Source of the DNA: Planctomycetota bacterium
GTDB lineage: Bacteria > Planctomycetota > MHYJ01 > WSZJ01
Reading direction: 5' to 3'
Length of the DNA: 41,442 nucleotides
NCBI GenBank assembly: GCA_016190145.1
Contig: JACPRD010000094.1
Location: 1 to 41,442 of the forward strand
Shown: positions 22,642-31,900 of the stretch, one piece after another
How positions within the stretch are numbered: position 1 is the first letter of the stretch
Layout of the letters: each line of letters opens with the position of its first letter
The notes under the pieces: model-generated
What the model was told of the DNA's origin: nothing
Databases searched by the model: none
Seen by the model: only the letters and a program-made list of their open reading frames with translations
Made by a program: the position numbers and the translations under genes

Positions 22642-22693
22642 GGGTGCGGTCCGAGTCCAGCGGACCTGCGGGCGCCATCGATCGAGTTGCCGT

Positions 22694-22738
22694 TTGAAGT
22701 TGTTCCTTTGAAGTTACTTGAAGTTGAGAATTGAAGTT
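22694..22738. repeat. Four copies of TTGAAGTT
   Basis: TTGAAGTT occurs at 22694-22701, 22708-22715, 22718-22725 and 22731-22738, within 45 bp, in the gap between the DUF4091 and methyltransferase genes. It is AT-richer than its surroundings. Regularly spaced copies could bind a protein or just be a local word array as seen elsewhere in this window. Confidence 0.7.
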
Positions 22739-22755
22739 GAGCCGGTACCGGCCTC

Positions 22756-25700
22756 TCAGCGCCGGCTTAATCTCTCGATCGCACGCGCGACCTCCCGCCG
22801 GCGCCCCTCGATCGCCCCCGGTTCCTTCGTAAACGTCGTCATGTTCTCCGTAATCTCCGCCGGCACGTCGAGAAGCGCCCTCTCCTCCGCGCCGCCTACC
22901 TTCGCCTCGATCAGTCCCTTCAGCATCGCCAGATACTCGTAGTCCTCGATCCCGTCCCTCAGCATCTCCCAGCGGATGCTCTCGACCGGCCCGTCGAGCA
23001 CCGGTGCCGTCCCTCGCGGCGGATACAGAAACCGCCCATCCCCATTCCCCCACGGCGCCCGCGTCCCCGGCGGCGTCCCATATCCGCTCGTCCAGCTCAT
23101 CGGATCCTCCCACGGATCCTGCGGCCGCGCCGGATCCGGATACGCCGCGTCGCTCGTCCAGTAGTTCGTCTGCCAGACGAGCACGCCCGAAATCCCGCGC
23201 TGCCACGTCTGCCAGAGCCAGACGCGCAGGTCCGTCGCCGGATGGTCCACGAACAGCCCCGCGTGCGGCGCTTTCGGACCCGTACACACGTACCACCACA
23301 GCGTCTCGCCCGCCGCCAGCCGCGCGTCGCACGCCCCGCGCTCGTACGCCGCCGTCACGGGACACCACACGTCCGGCCCGCCCACGAGCGCCTCTTCCGG
23401 CTGCTCCGTCAGCATCCGCCGCAGCCCGGGCGCCGCTTCCTTCAACTTGCGATACCCGCTCATCACGAACGCGTAGTCGCGCGGCTCCGGCTCGTCGAAC
23501 CAGTAGACGAAAGCTTCGTCGAGCCAGCCCCGCTCCTTCAGATGCCCCTCCAGCCCTTTCGCGTACGCCGCGAACATCTCCCGGTACTGCGGCGTGTCCT
23601 CGCGGAAACCCAGCAGCTCGGGCTCCGCACGGCTCGCGTAGGTGCCGCTTCCCAGGCCCTGGATGGGGACGGAGAACGCATTGAAGCGGTGTTTCTGGAG
23701 AACTCGCGTCATCTCGGCGTCCCACGCGCGCCAGTCGAACTCCGGGCGCGACGCCTTGCCGGGCGCGTCTTCGAATCCGCCGTCGCGCAGCAGCTCGGCG
23801 CCGGTCGCGGCGTCGGCGAGCGACACGTCGTCGAACCAGGCCGTGCCGGTCGTCGAGCCGTCGTCGCGCCATTCGGCGGCCCAGAGGTGGAGCGTTACGG
23901 CTTTCGCGCCTTCGGGGAAGCGGTCCACGGCGCGGTCGAACTCCTTCCAGGCGGGGCCACCTTCGACGGTCATGTCGTTGTTGCGGCCGCTCATCCAGCG
24001 GCCGGCGGCGTCCTTGTGGGAGAGGGTGACGATGAACTTCTGACCCGGCGCGGCGGCGCGGTGGTGGAGGCGCAGGCGGAAGCCGCCGGGGGGGATGGAG
24101 ATGTCGTCGGCGAACGTCGCGCTGACCTGGGCCATCGTCGTGCCGTCCACGACTTTGAGCGAGGCCTTCCCGCCGTGTTTCTCCTTCGTGTCGCGTTCGC
24201 CGCCCTGCCACGCGTCGCCGCCCTTCCAGGTGACGGCGAACCGGTCGAGAGGCGCGGGATCGTAGGGCGAGATGTGGTGACGGCCGAACGAGTCCCAGTA
24301 CTTCTCGAGGACTTCGCGTTTTTGTTTTTCATCGGTCAGCCCGTGGTAGCGCCACACGAGCTCCGGGTCGAACCCGAACGCGGTCGTGCACGACATGCGG
24401 TCGGGGAGTTCGAAGTCGAAGACCTCGACGCGCAGGGGCGCCTCCGCGCGCCATTCGCCGTCCGCGCGGAATTCGATGCGGCCTTCGTACAAGCCGGCGG
24501 CGATGCCTTTCGGCACGGTGACGCGGATCCAGAAGGGCTGGTTCGTGCCGGCTGCGAGGTCGAGCGGTTCGCGGAGGGGGGGAAGCGGATCGGGCCATGC
24601 GTCGGCCGATCCGGCGTCGTCGGTCGGGCGCGCGATTTCGAGCCGGGCGACGCGCAGGATCTCGACCGCCGCGGCCGGAAGGGTGGCGCCGCCGGGGCCC
24701 GCGAGGTCGGTCGCCGACGCGCGCAGCCCTTTCACCTCCACCTCCGGCCTCAGCACGACCTGCGCCGCTTCGGCCTCGTTGCGCGCCGCGCGGATCACGG
24801 CGGCGGATCCCGCGGCTTCGGGAGCCGGGCGCATTTTCGACACGCGGTGTCCGGAGGAGCACCACCAGACGTCTCCGCCGAGGGATTCGCCGTAGTCGGC
24901 GGCGTGCAGGATCGGGACGTCCACGGTGACCTCGGCGCGCCACCCGACGCCCGCGCCGAGCGGGATCGGCACGTCGTGCCGGCCCGGTCCGGGGATCGTG
25001 AGCGGCACGCGCACGTCCCGTTCCTCGCCCGGCCGGATCTCGATCCCGCTGCCGCCCGCGATGCCTTTCTGGCCGACCGTGACGTTCGCCCGCGAGCGAT
25101 TGAGCACGCGCAGGCGCGCGGCGGCGGCGCCGCCCGGCCGGAGGTCCGCGAGCCCCGCGACCGTCACGCGGAGCCGCGGGTCCGTCTCGAGTACCGCCAC
25201 GAACCGCGTCGCGCCCGTGAGAGTCTCCGCCTCGCCGTCCAGCGTCCCGCGCGCGCCCGCGCCTCCCACCTGCAGCGAACACCCCTTCCCGCGCCCTTCC
25301 AACCGGACCTCGATCTCCGCCGCTGGCAGCCACTCCGCGGGCACGGCGAAAGCCCGCGTCTCGACCTTCCCGATCGCGCCGAGGTCGCGCCACTCGCCGC
25401 CCGGCAGCCGGGCGCGCACCGCGAGTTCGCCCGCCGCGTGCCACGTCACCGCCGCGCCCGCCTCGAGCGCCGTCCAGCTCCGCGTCCCCACGCGATACCG
25501 GTACTCCACGAACGATCCCTCGCGCATCACCCAGCGGTTCGTGTTGAACGCGGCGTTCGCGCCCGCGAGCGGACGGCAGTGGTTGCGCGAAGGACCTTCG
25601 TGAGGCGTGACGAACGCGTACTCGTTCCCCGCGAGCGACTCGCCCTCGCCCAGTTCCGCGTCCTCTCCGTGCGCGTACACCGGCGCCGCCGGCGCCAGCT

Positions 25701-26142
25701 CCAGCGCGTCGAATCCCACGGAGCCCCGGACGTGCCACTGCCCGAACCTGAGCCGCGCCTCCTCGGGCTCGACCTCCGTCGGCGCCGCGAAGTACGACAC
25801 GTACCTCGTCCAGGTATCCGGCAGATCCCCGAGGTCGCGGTTGCAGAACGCCGGCCCGCTCACCGCCGTGCCCCCGCGCCCGCCCAGACCCCGCGCCCGG
25901 AACTTCAGCCGGTAGACGCCGCCCGGGGTCCACTCGAGCGGCGCCGTCGCCCAGTGCCCCGCGTTGTCGCCGCTTCCCGTCGCAACCACGAAGCGTTCCA
26001 CACCCTCCGAGCGGACCTCGCCCGGCCCTGTGCGGGTCCAGCCGGCGGGCGATCCGTCGCCCTCCTCGAACGAGGGGTTGCCGACTTCCTGGGCCTGCAC
26101 GATGGCGGCGCCGGCGAGGAGGAACGCCAGGGACAAGGCCAT
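22756..26142 (-). CDS. Large exported DUF4091 glycoside-hydrolase-like protein
   Basis: 1128 residues with a signal peptide (MALSLAFLLAGAAIVQA). An N-terminal carbohydrate-binding-type beta-sandwich opens with NPSFEEGDGSPAGW. A DUF6067-like immunoglobulin/linker region follows; around 582 (MSCTTAFGFDPEL) a TIM-barrel-like part begins. A second carbohydrate-binding module is inserted at about 634-772, ending WFDDVSLADA. FVYWFDEPEPRDYAF near 880 holds likely catalytic acids. The C-terminus (IRWEMLRDGIEDYEYLAML, about 1047) is the DUF4091 signature. These proteins are thought to cleave polysaccharides, but the substrate is unproven. It is the last gene of a three-gene operon, 23 bp after the YciI-like gene. 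No good ribosome site is seen. Confidence 0.84.
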   Translation of the reverse strand: MALSLAFLLAGAAIVQAQEVGNPSFEEGDGSPAGWTRTGPGEVRSEGVERFVVATGSGDNAGHWATAPLEWTPGGVYRLKFRARGLGGRGGTAVSGPAFCNRDLGDLPDTWTRYVSYFAAPTEVEPEEARLRFGQWHVRGSVGFDALELAPAAPVYAHGEDAELGEGESLAGNEYAFVTPHEGPSRNHCRPLAGANAAFNTNRWVMREGSFVEYRYRVGTRSWTALEAGAAVTWHAAGELAVRARLPGGEWRDLGAIGKVETRAFAVPAEWLPAAEIEVRLEGRGKGCSLQVGGAGARGTLDGEAETLTGATRFVAVLETDPRLRVTVAGLADLRPGGAAAARLRVLNRSRANVTVGQKGIAGGSGIEIRPGEERDVRVPLTIPGPGRHDVPIPLGAGVGWRAEVTVDVPILHAADYGESLGGDVWWCSSGHRVSKMRPAPEAAGSAAVIRAARNEAEAAQVVLRPEVEVKGLRASATDLAGPGGATLPAAAVEILRVARLEIARPTDDAGSADAWPDPLPPLREPLDLAAGTNQPFWIRVTVPKGIAAGLYEGRIEFRADGEWRAEAPLRVEVFDFELPDRMSCTTAFGFDPELVWRYHGLTDEKQKREVLEKYWDSFGRHHISPYDPAPLDRFAVTWKGGDAWQGGERDTKEKHGGKASLKVVDGTTMAQVSATFADDISIPPGGFRLRLHHRAAAPGQKFIVTLSHKDAAGRWMSGRNNDMTVEGGPAWKEFDRAVDRFPEGAKAVTLHLWAAEWRDDGSTTGTAWFDDVSLADAATGAELLRDGGFEDAPGKASRPEFDWRAWDAEMTRVLQKHRFNAFSVPIQGLGSGTYASRAEPELLGFREDTPQYREMFAAYAKGLEGHLKERGWLDEAFVYWFDEPEPRDYAFVMSGYRKLKEAAPGLRRMLTEQPEEALVGGPDVWCPVTAAYERGACDARLAAGETLWWYVCTGPKAPHAGLFVDHPATDLRVWLWQTWQRGISGVLVWQTNYWTSDAAYPDPARPQDPWEDPMSWTSGYGTPPGTRAPWGNGDGRFLYPPRGTAPVLDGPVESIRWEMLRDGIEDYEYLAMLKGLIEAKVGGAEERALLDVPAEITENMTTFTKEPGAIEGRRREVARAIERLSRR

Positions 26143-26165
26143 CGCGCGTTCCGGGGGCGAGCGAT

Positions 26166-26483
26166 TCAACCGTCGATCCCGCGGGAGCCCGGCGCAAGCA
26201 GGGAAATCCGGAACGGGTGCATCTCCGAAGTGAACACGCCCTCCTGCACCGCGGGATCCCCGCGCATCACCCTTCCCGCCGCTTCCTTGTCCGCCGCGCG
26301 GAACACCACGATCCCGAACGCCGTGTCGAGGCAGGGACCCGCCAGGACGAGCGACCCGCTCTCCAGCATCCGCTTCAGGTACTCGAAATGCCGGTCGATC
26401 GCAGCCGCCTCCGCCGGCGTCGGGCCGCCGGGAAAACCGGGACGCACAGGTCGGACGAGGTAGATCCACGCGAAGTCGGGCAT
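26166..26483 (-). CDS. YciI-like / YCII-related domain protein
   Basis: 105 residues of the dimeric ferredoxin-like YciI fold: WIYLVRPVRPGFPGGPTPAE, then HFEYLKRMLESGSLVLAGPC, and GIVVFRAADKEAAGRVMRGD. The His in IDRHFEYL (about H32) corresponds to a conserved family position. YciI proteins are small and mostly uncharacterised; some are hydrolase-like or act in ring-cleavage pathways. Length is typical. It lies between an exported clan-CD-like gene (12 bp away) and the DUF4091 gene (23 bp away), so all three are probably one transcript; why a cytoplasmic protein sits there is unclear. Confidence 0.85.
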   Translation of the reverse strand: MPDFAWIYLVRPVRPGFPGGPTPAEAAAIDRHFEYLKRMLESGSLVLAGPCLDTAFGIVVFRAADKEAAGRVMRGDPAVQEGVFTSEMHPFRISLLAPGSRGIDG

Positions 26484-26495
26484 GCGCCCATCCTA

Positions 26496-27965
26496 CTACC
26501 GGGTGCCCGTTTTCCCAGAAATCCGCAGCCGCACCTCGACGTCGCCCGAAATCCCCTCTCGGTATGCCCAGTTCACCTTGACGTGGAGGAAGCGCTTCCC
26601 CGAGTCCGTCTCCAGCGCGCTCACGACCGGCAGGTTCTCGAGTTTCTCTTTTCCGCAGGTCGCGGCCTCGACCGTGATCGCGCCAGGCTCGAATCCCTCC
26701 GGCAGTTCGACGCGGTCGCAGACCTTCATGAGCATGGTCCGGCTCTCCGCCGCCTTCGCGAACGGATCCATGCACCACTCGAAGACGAAAGGAGCGCCGA
26801 CTTTGAACGTGACGCGCAGGTCGGCGCCGTCCTCTTTCGCCTCGACCTGCTGGGGAAGTGCCGCGGGCGTCACGGGGAACGGCCGGAACGCGGGATCGCC
26901 GTACGCGATCCCACCCGTCGCGGCGTCCAGCATCATGTCGCGCACCACATCGAGGTCCTTCTGCGGCTTGCGCCCGCCGTCCTTCACGACCGGCGGGACG
27001 ATCGCCTTCTCGCCGAACCCGGCGTACCCCAGCACGATCTTGTCGTAGTCCCGGCGGCGCGTCTCCCCGAGCGTCGCCCCCGCGAGCAGGCGGTGAAAAT
27101 CGATGTCCAGCTCCGGCCCCGCGGGCCGCGGATTGACGTACGCGACGTACCCCGTCGCCCCCGCCCGTACCACGGACAGCGCGAACGACTTCTTCGCCTC
27201 GATCTCCGCGAACCGGCTCACGAAATCCCCCTTCTCGAACTTCTCGTCCAGCCACCGGAGCGACACCCCCGTGTGGCAGGCGTAGTTGAAGACGACGGCG
27301 GGGAAGAGGTCGACCTTCGCGACGTCCTCGGCGCGCGCGCCGCTGCAGATTTCCCAGGGCATGCCGTGCCCGCCCATCAGGATGGCGCCGCAGCCCGAGA
27401 GCGATTTCAGATTCGCGTCGATGAACTTCTGGTCCCGCCCGTCCTTGCCGTCCGGCGCGGCGAAGGCGACGAGGCGTTCGGGGAAGCGGAGGGGGCCGAG
27501 GGCGAGCTCGGTGTCGGAGGCGCTGCACTTCATGTTGCCCCCGTAGACGGGAGAGCGGCCGATCCGGCGGGGCGCCTGAAGTTTCGACGCGCGGGCGATG
27601 TTCTCCACGAACTTCAGCGCGTCTTCGGGGCCGGCGCCGGTGACATAGGCGAACTCGAAGTCCACGAATGGGTCGTCGTCGACTCTCGACGCCATGACGA
27701 GGATGCGACGGACGGAATTGACGTCGATCTCGTCGGGGTGGACCACGATCGCGACGTACCGCGGTTTCAGCTCGCGGAGGCGCGGCAGGACGGCCTCGGG
27801 ATCGGCTGGATCGAAAGGGACGATCGGCGCGCCCTCGTGGTATTTCGCGAGCGCCTGCGCCGCGCGGTCGTACGCCGACTTGCTTACCGAGCTCAGCACG
27901 ACGTAGTCGCCCGCCGCGCATGGCACGGCCGCGACGAAGAGGAACAACAGTCCGATTGCGCGCAT
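26496..27965 (-). CDS. Exported clan-CD cysteine-peptidase-like protein (C25/gingipain-type)
   Basis: 489 residues with a signal peptide (MRAIGLLFLFVAAVPCAAG). A His-Gly/Cys dyad typical of clan CD (caspase, gingipain, legumain) appears as ILMGGHG (H200) and VVFNYACHTG (C230), each at the end of a hydrophobic strand. The N-terminal FDPADPEAVLPRLRELKPRY and VAIVVHPDEIDVN recall gingipain-type C25 proteins, which split Arg or Lys bonds. The C-terminus (about 380-489) is a beta-domain. Family assignment is by motif only; a non-proteolytic role is possible. AAGGAG lies eight bases before the ATG. It is the first gene of an operon with YciI-like and DUF4091 genes. Confidence 0.74.
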   Translation of the reverse strand: MRAIGLLFLFVAAVPCAAGDYVVLSSVSKSAYDRAAQALAKYHEGAPIVPFDPADPEAVLPRLRELKPRYVAIVVHPDEIDVNSVRRILVMASRVDDDPFVDFEFAYVTGAGPEDALKFVENIARASKLQAPRRIGRSPVYGGNMKCSASDTELALGPLRFPERLVAFAAPDGKDGRDQKFIDANLKSLSGCGAILMGGHGMPWEICSGARAEDVAKVDLFPAVVFNYACHTGVSLRWLDEKFEKGDFVSRFAEIEAKKSFALSVVRAGATGYVAYVNPRPAGPELDIDFHRLLAGATLGETRRRDYDKIVLGYAGFGEKAIVPPVVKDGGRKPQKDLDVVRDMMLDAATGGIAYGDPAFRPFPVTPAALPQQVEAKEDGADLRVTFKVGAPFVFEWCMDPFAKAAESRTMLMKVCDRVELPEGFEPGAITVEAATCGKEKLENLPVVSALETDSGKRFLHVKVNWAYREGISGDVEVRLRISGKTGTR

Positions 27966-28039
27966 GCTCCGTCTCCTTATCCGGTGATCTGCCCCCTTAA
28001 AGCCGGATTCTGTGAGGCCCGTTCGCGCAATTTCAAAAC

Positions 28040-28136
28040 CTCAGCGTTGGTGACAGAATCGTGCCGGGATACGCCGTCGGCCGGCAGGAAGGCTTACGGT
28101 TGGCAGAGACTGGACGCGCCGGCCGACTCCGCCCCC
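28040..28136 (-). repeat. 97-bp dispersed repeat, copy A (inverted relative to copy B)
   Basis: Reverse-complemented, this 97-bp segment matches 39287-39383 at about 80 of 97 positions by hand alignment. Conserved blocks include GGGGGCGGAGTCGGCCGGC at one end and GCCGGCCG in the middle. It fills the gap between the sigma factor stop (28138) and the clan-CD-like gene. GATTCTGT (28009-28016) and ACAGAATC (28052-28059) form an additional inverted repeat at its edge. Confidence 0.85.
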
Positions 28137-28137
28137 T

Positions 28138-28869
28138 TTACCATCCGAGCACCTCGGCGAGCTCGCGGTCGGCGTCCTCGGGGGAAGCCGCGGTGTCGAG
28201 GATGCGGGCGCGCAGGACGGCGCGCAGGCGCTCGCGGCAGCGCTCGAGGCGGTGGCGGACGTCGGTTTCGGTGAGTCCCAGCTCCGCGGCGAGTTCGCGG
28301 TACGTCGGCGGGGCGCCTCCGTCGAGGCAATAGCGCGCGAACACGCGGTACCACTCGCCTTTTCCCTCCCTCTCCAGCTCGGCGCGCAGCGCCTCGACCG
28401 ACTCCGAGACCAGGCACCGTACCCACTCGCGGTCGTACGCCGCTTCCGGCGTTTCCGTCGCGGCCGCCGGCCCAAGGCGCTCAAGCCACTCGGGGTCCGC
28501 GTCGAGGCTCAGCGCACCCGCGATCTTGCGTCGCGAAAATTCCGCGCGCTCGAAATCAATGAGGAAGTTCTTCAACGAAGCCCTCAGGTACGAGCGAAAC
28601 GTTCCTTTCTCCGGCCGGAGCCGCAGAACGCTTCCACCCTCCAGCAGCCGCGCGAAAAAAGCCTGCGTCACGTCCTTGGCGTCCTCGTTGCCGCGCCGCC
28701 ACGCGATCCGGACGTAGGCGTACACCGGCTTCCAGTAGCGGCGGATCAGTCCGTCCATGAGCTCGCGATATCGCGCGCCCGCGGCGTCCGCCGCTTCCAG
28801 AATCTCCGACCAGACGGTGCTCGGAAACCCGCGCCCGGCACCGCCCATCGACGTGTCGTTGCCTCTCAT
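28138..28869 (-). CDS. ECF-type RNA polymerase sigma factor
   Basis: 243 residues. GFPSTVWSEILEAAD at the start is the hallmark of an ECF group common in Planctomycetes and Acidobacteria. Region 2 lies about 40-110 (DAKDVTQAFFARLLEG, GTFRSYLRASLKNFLIDFER). Region 4 is at about 187-222 (PPTYRELAAELGLTETDV, RHRLERCRERLRAVL), a helix-turn-helix for the -35 box. It directs RNA polymerase to a regulon not identifiable here. No anti-sigma gene is adjacent, as is usual for this group. It follows a large subtilase gene by 97 bp in the same direction. The stop nearly touches repeat copy A. A second ATG seven codons in is an alternative start. Confidence 0.9.
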   Translation of the reverse strand: MRGNDTSMGGAGRGFPSTVWSEILEAADAAGARYRELMDGLIRRYWKPVYAYVRIAWRRGNEDAKDVTQAFFARLLEGGSVLRLRPEKGTFRSYLRASLKNFLIDFERAEFSRRKIAGALSLDADPEWLERLGPAAATETPEAAYDREWVRCLVSESVEALRAELEREGKGEWYRVFARYCLDGGAPPTYRELAAELGLTETDVRHRLERCRERLRAVLRARILDTAASPEDADRELAEVLGW

Positions 28870-28966
28870 GCGACGGCGATGGTAGCAAAGAGGCGCCCGC
28901 CCCCGCAGGCGGCGATGACCGCTGCGAGGGCGAGCCGGAGTCGGTCGTTCCGGTTCTGCGACGCCC

Positions 28967-31900
28967 TTACGGGAATTCCGAAGTCAGGACGACGCTCGTC
29001 CGCGCGACGCCCGGGAACCAGTTTGTGCCGTCGAGGGTGATGTCGAGAGTGAACTCGAAGCGGGTGCCGACGAGGCGGCGCAGGTCGCCGGGGTTCATGC
29101 GGGGAGTGCTCACGGTCGGGAGCGGCCCGAATTTCGCCTCGGCGTAACCCATCCCGTTGAACGTCCCCTGGGCCGCGGAGAGGCGGGACAGCAGGGACTT
29201 CGCGAGCGGATCGGAACTGGCGGTGGTGGCGGTGACGCGGTAGCGGGCGGCGGGCGGAAGTGGTCCGGCGTAGATGCGCAGAGTGCTTTTTTCGGGCGAG
29301 GAGAGGCCGCCGGCGAAGCCGTTGTTGTCGCGGTCGACGACTTCGAGGGCGGGATTGTCGGCGGCGAAGCCGACGAGTTTGAGGAAGGGGTAGGGGCCGG
29401 GGCGTGAGGCGAGGACATAGGCGCGCGAGGCGCCGGGTGCGCCGACGACGACATCGGCGCGTCCGTCGCGATTGACGTCGCCTGCGGCGGCGACGCAGAA
29501 GCCGATCTGGCAGCTGTGGTCGGGCTGCCCGAGCTCCATGCGGCGGACGGCGCGGGGCGGGGCGGGCACGATGGTGCCGGGCGGCCAGGTCGGCTGGATC
29601 GGGGCCGGCTGGACGGATGCATCGGCGTCGGAGTCGGCCGGCGCGGCGTCGGCGTCGCTGTCGGAGCCGGCGAAGGGTCCGTGGAAGACGAACGCGCGTC
29701 CGGGAGCGACCGCCCAGATGGTGAACACCATGTTGGGCTGCCCGACGGCGATGTCGTCGGCCCCGTCGCCGTCGACGTCGCCGACGCCGGCTACGGAGTG
29801 CCCGAACTGGTCGCGGGCGTGCGTGCCGGTCTCGGTGAACAGCGTGGTCCAGTTCCTGCCGGAGACGACGTATGCGCGTCCACTCGTGCTCGGACCGCCC
29901 GGGCTACGGCTCCAGCCCGGCGACCCGATCACAACGTCCGGCTTCCCGTCCCGGTCGAGGTCGCCCGCGTGGTCGACCGACCATCCGAAAAGCGCGCTCT
30001 GGTTCGCGAAGCCGGATTCGCCGTTGATGCGCTGCAGGAGGCGACCCGGCGTCGTTCCCCAGAACTCGCCGCTGAACACGAACGCGGCGCCCTGGCGCAC
30101 GGCGCCGGGCGAGAAGTTCAGGTGCGGCGCGCCGACGAGGATCTCCTCGGCGGGATCGCCGGTGAGGTCCGGCATCTTCGAGACGGAGTGTCCGAAGCGG
30201 CCCCTGGCGCCGTAGTCGGAGCCGCGCCACTCGAGGATCGGCGTCTGGGGAGCGGTAGTGACGGAGAAGAAGTAGACGCGGACGCGGCCGTCGCCATTGT
30301 CGGCGCCGGGGGCGCCCACGACGATGGACGGAACGGGGAGCCGGACGGAAGCGACGGACGTGCCGAACAACTCGTAGTCGGCGCTTCCGTCCTGCTGGAA
30401 GAGCAGGGCGCCGTTGCGGCCGGAGTAGACGCGCACCTGGCCGTTGTCGGTGAAGGAAGAGGTATCCATGTCGGGGCTTCCGACGAGGACATCGGGGAAG
30501 CCGTCGGCGTCGGCGTCGCCCGCGGCGGCGACGGCGTGGCCGAAGCGGTCGTACGAAGTCGAGCCGGTCCAGGAGTGGAGGACGGCGCCGGTGCGGCCGG
30601 AGTAGACGATGACGCGGCCGGCCATGACGAGGGAGGCGTTCGACCAGCCGGGGATGCCGACGGCGACGTCGGCCCAGCCGTCGCGGTCGACGTCGCCGAC
30701 GCCGGCGACGGATTCGCCTTGTCCGACGGTCTCGCGGTTGCCGACGAAGACATGTTCGAGGACGCCGGCCTTCCGCATCAGATCGTGCTGGTACGCGAGA
30801 TCCGGCATCCGGCCGACTTCACCCAGCCGGGGCCGGGAGGGCGTGCCCATCCGCAGGAGATTGCGGAGTTGGGCGGGCGTGGGGTTCGCGCCGAATCGCT
30901 CGCGGAACATCTGCGCGAGGACGCCTGCGGCGCCAGCGACGATGGCGCTGGCGGAGGAGGTGCCGCTGTATCCGTCGGTGAACCACTGGTTCGGGTCGGC
31001 GCTCCCCGCGGGGAAGGCGTTGCGCGGCGAGTTGGGCCCGTAGCCGAGCGTGGTCACGTTCTCGCCCCAGGCACACGCATCCACGCGGCGGCCGTGGTTG
31101 GAGAAGCTCATGGCGAGGTGCACCTGGTTTCCGATCTGCCACACAGACTCGTCCGACGCGACGGCCCCGACCATCACGGCGCCGGAATCGGACGCCAGCG
31201 GGTCGAACACGCGAGCGCCCGTGAACGGATGCGTCAGCGCTTCAAGATCGCCGCGCCCCGTCCCGTTCTCCCCGTTCCCGGCGGCTTCGATCACGTGGAT
31301 CCCGAGCGCCGTCGCCTGCTCGACGCAGGCGCGCTCCAGCGGGTCGGTCTCGAACGGGTAGAAGTCCGCGTTCTGCATTTCGAGCAGCAGAATGTCGCCC
31401 GGGGCGAGGAACAGCGACGCGAGCACGACGGCCGTCCGGGCGTCGAAATTCGGGTCCCTTACGCTGCCCTGAGCCAGTTCGATCGGCATGACGTGAATCC
31501 GCGACGCGGGCGAGATGCCCCGGATCCCCGGTGCGTCGTCGTCCGCCGCGATCGCGCCGAGGCTCGCCGTGCCGTGCGAGCCCACCGACGACGTCGGCGA
31601 ATTCCACCAGAGGCTCGTAGGCAGCATCGCCACCGGCGGCGACTGCCCCGCATGCGACATCAGATCCTCGTGCGACAGGTTCCACGCGTGCTCGATGTCG
31701 CAGATCACGCTTCCCTGACCCTTGTACCCCAGCCCCGCCGCATACTCCGCGTCAATTCCTCGGGGCGCGGCGTCCCGCACGCTCCGGTACCCGTTGCCCG
31801 CCGTCCGCGACAGATCCGGAGTCGCCGGCGGCAGAATGTCCCCCGCCAGCACGAACCCCGCCTGCGCGTACGACGCCTCGATCCCCAGCTCCGTCCGCAG

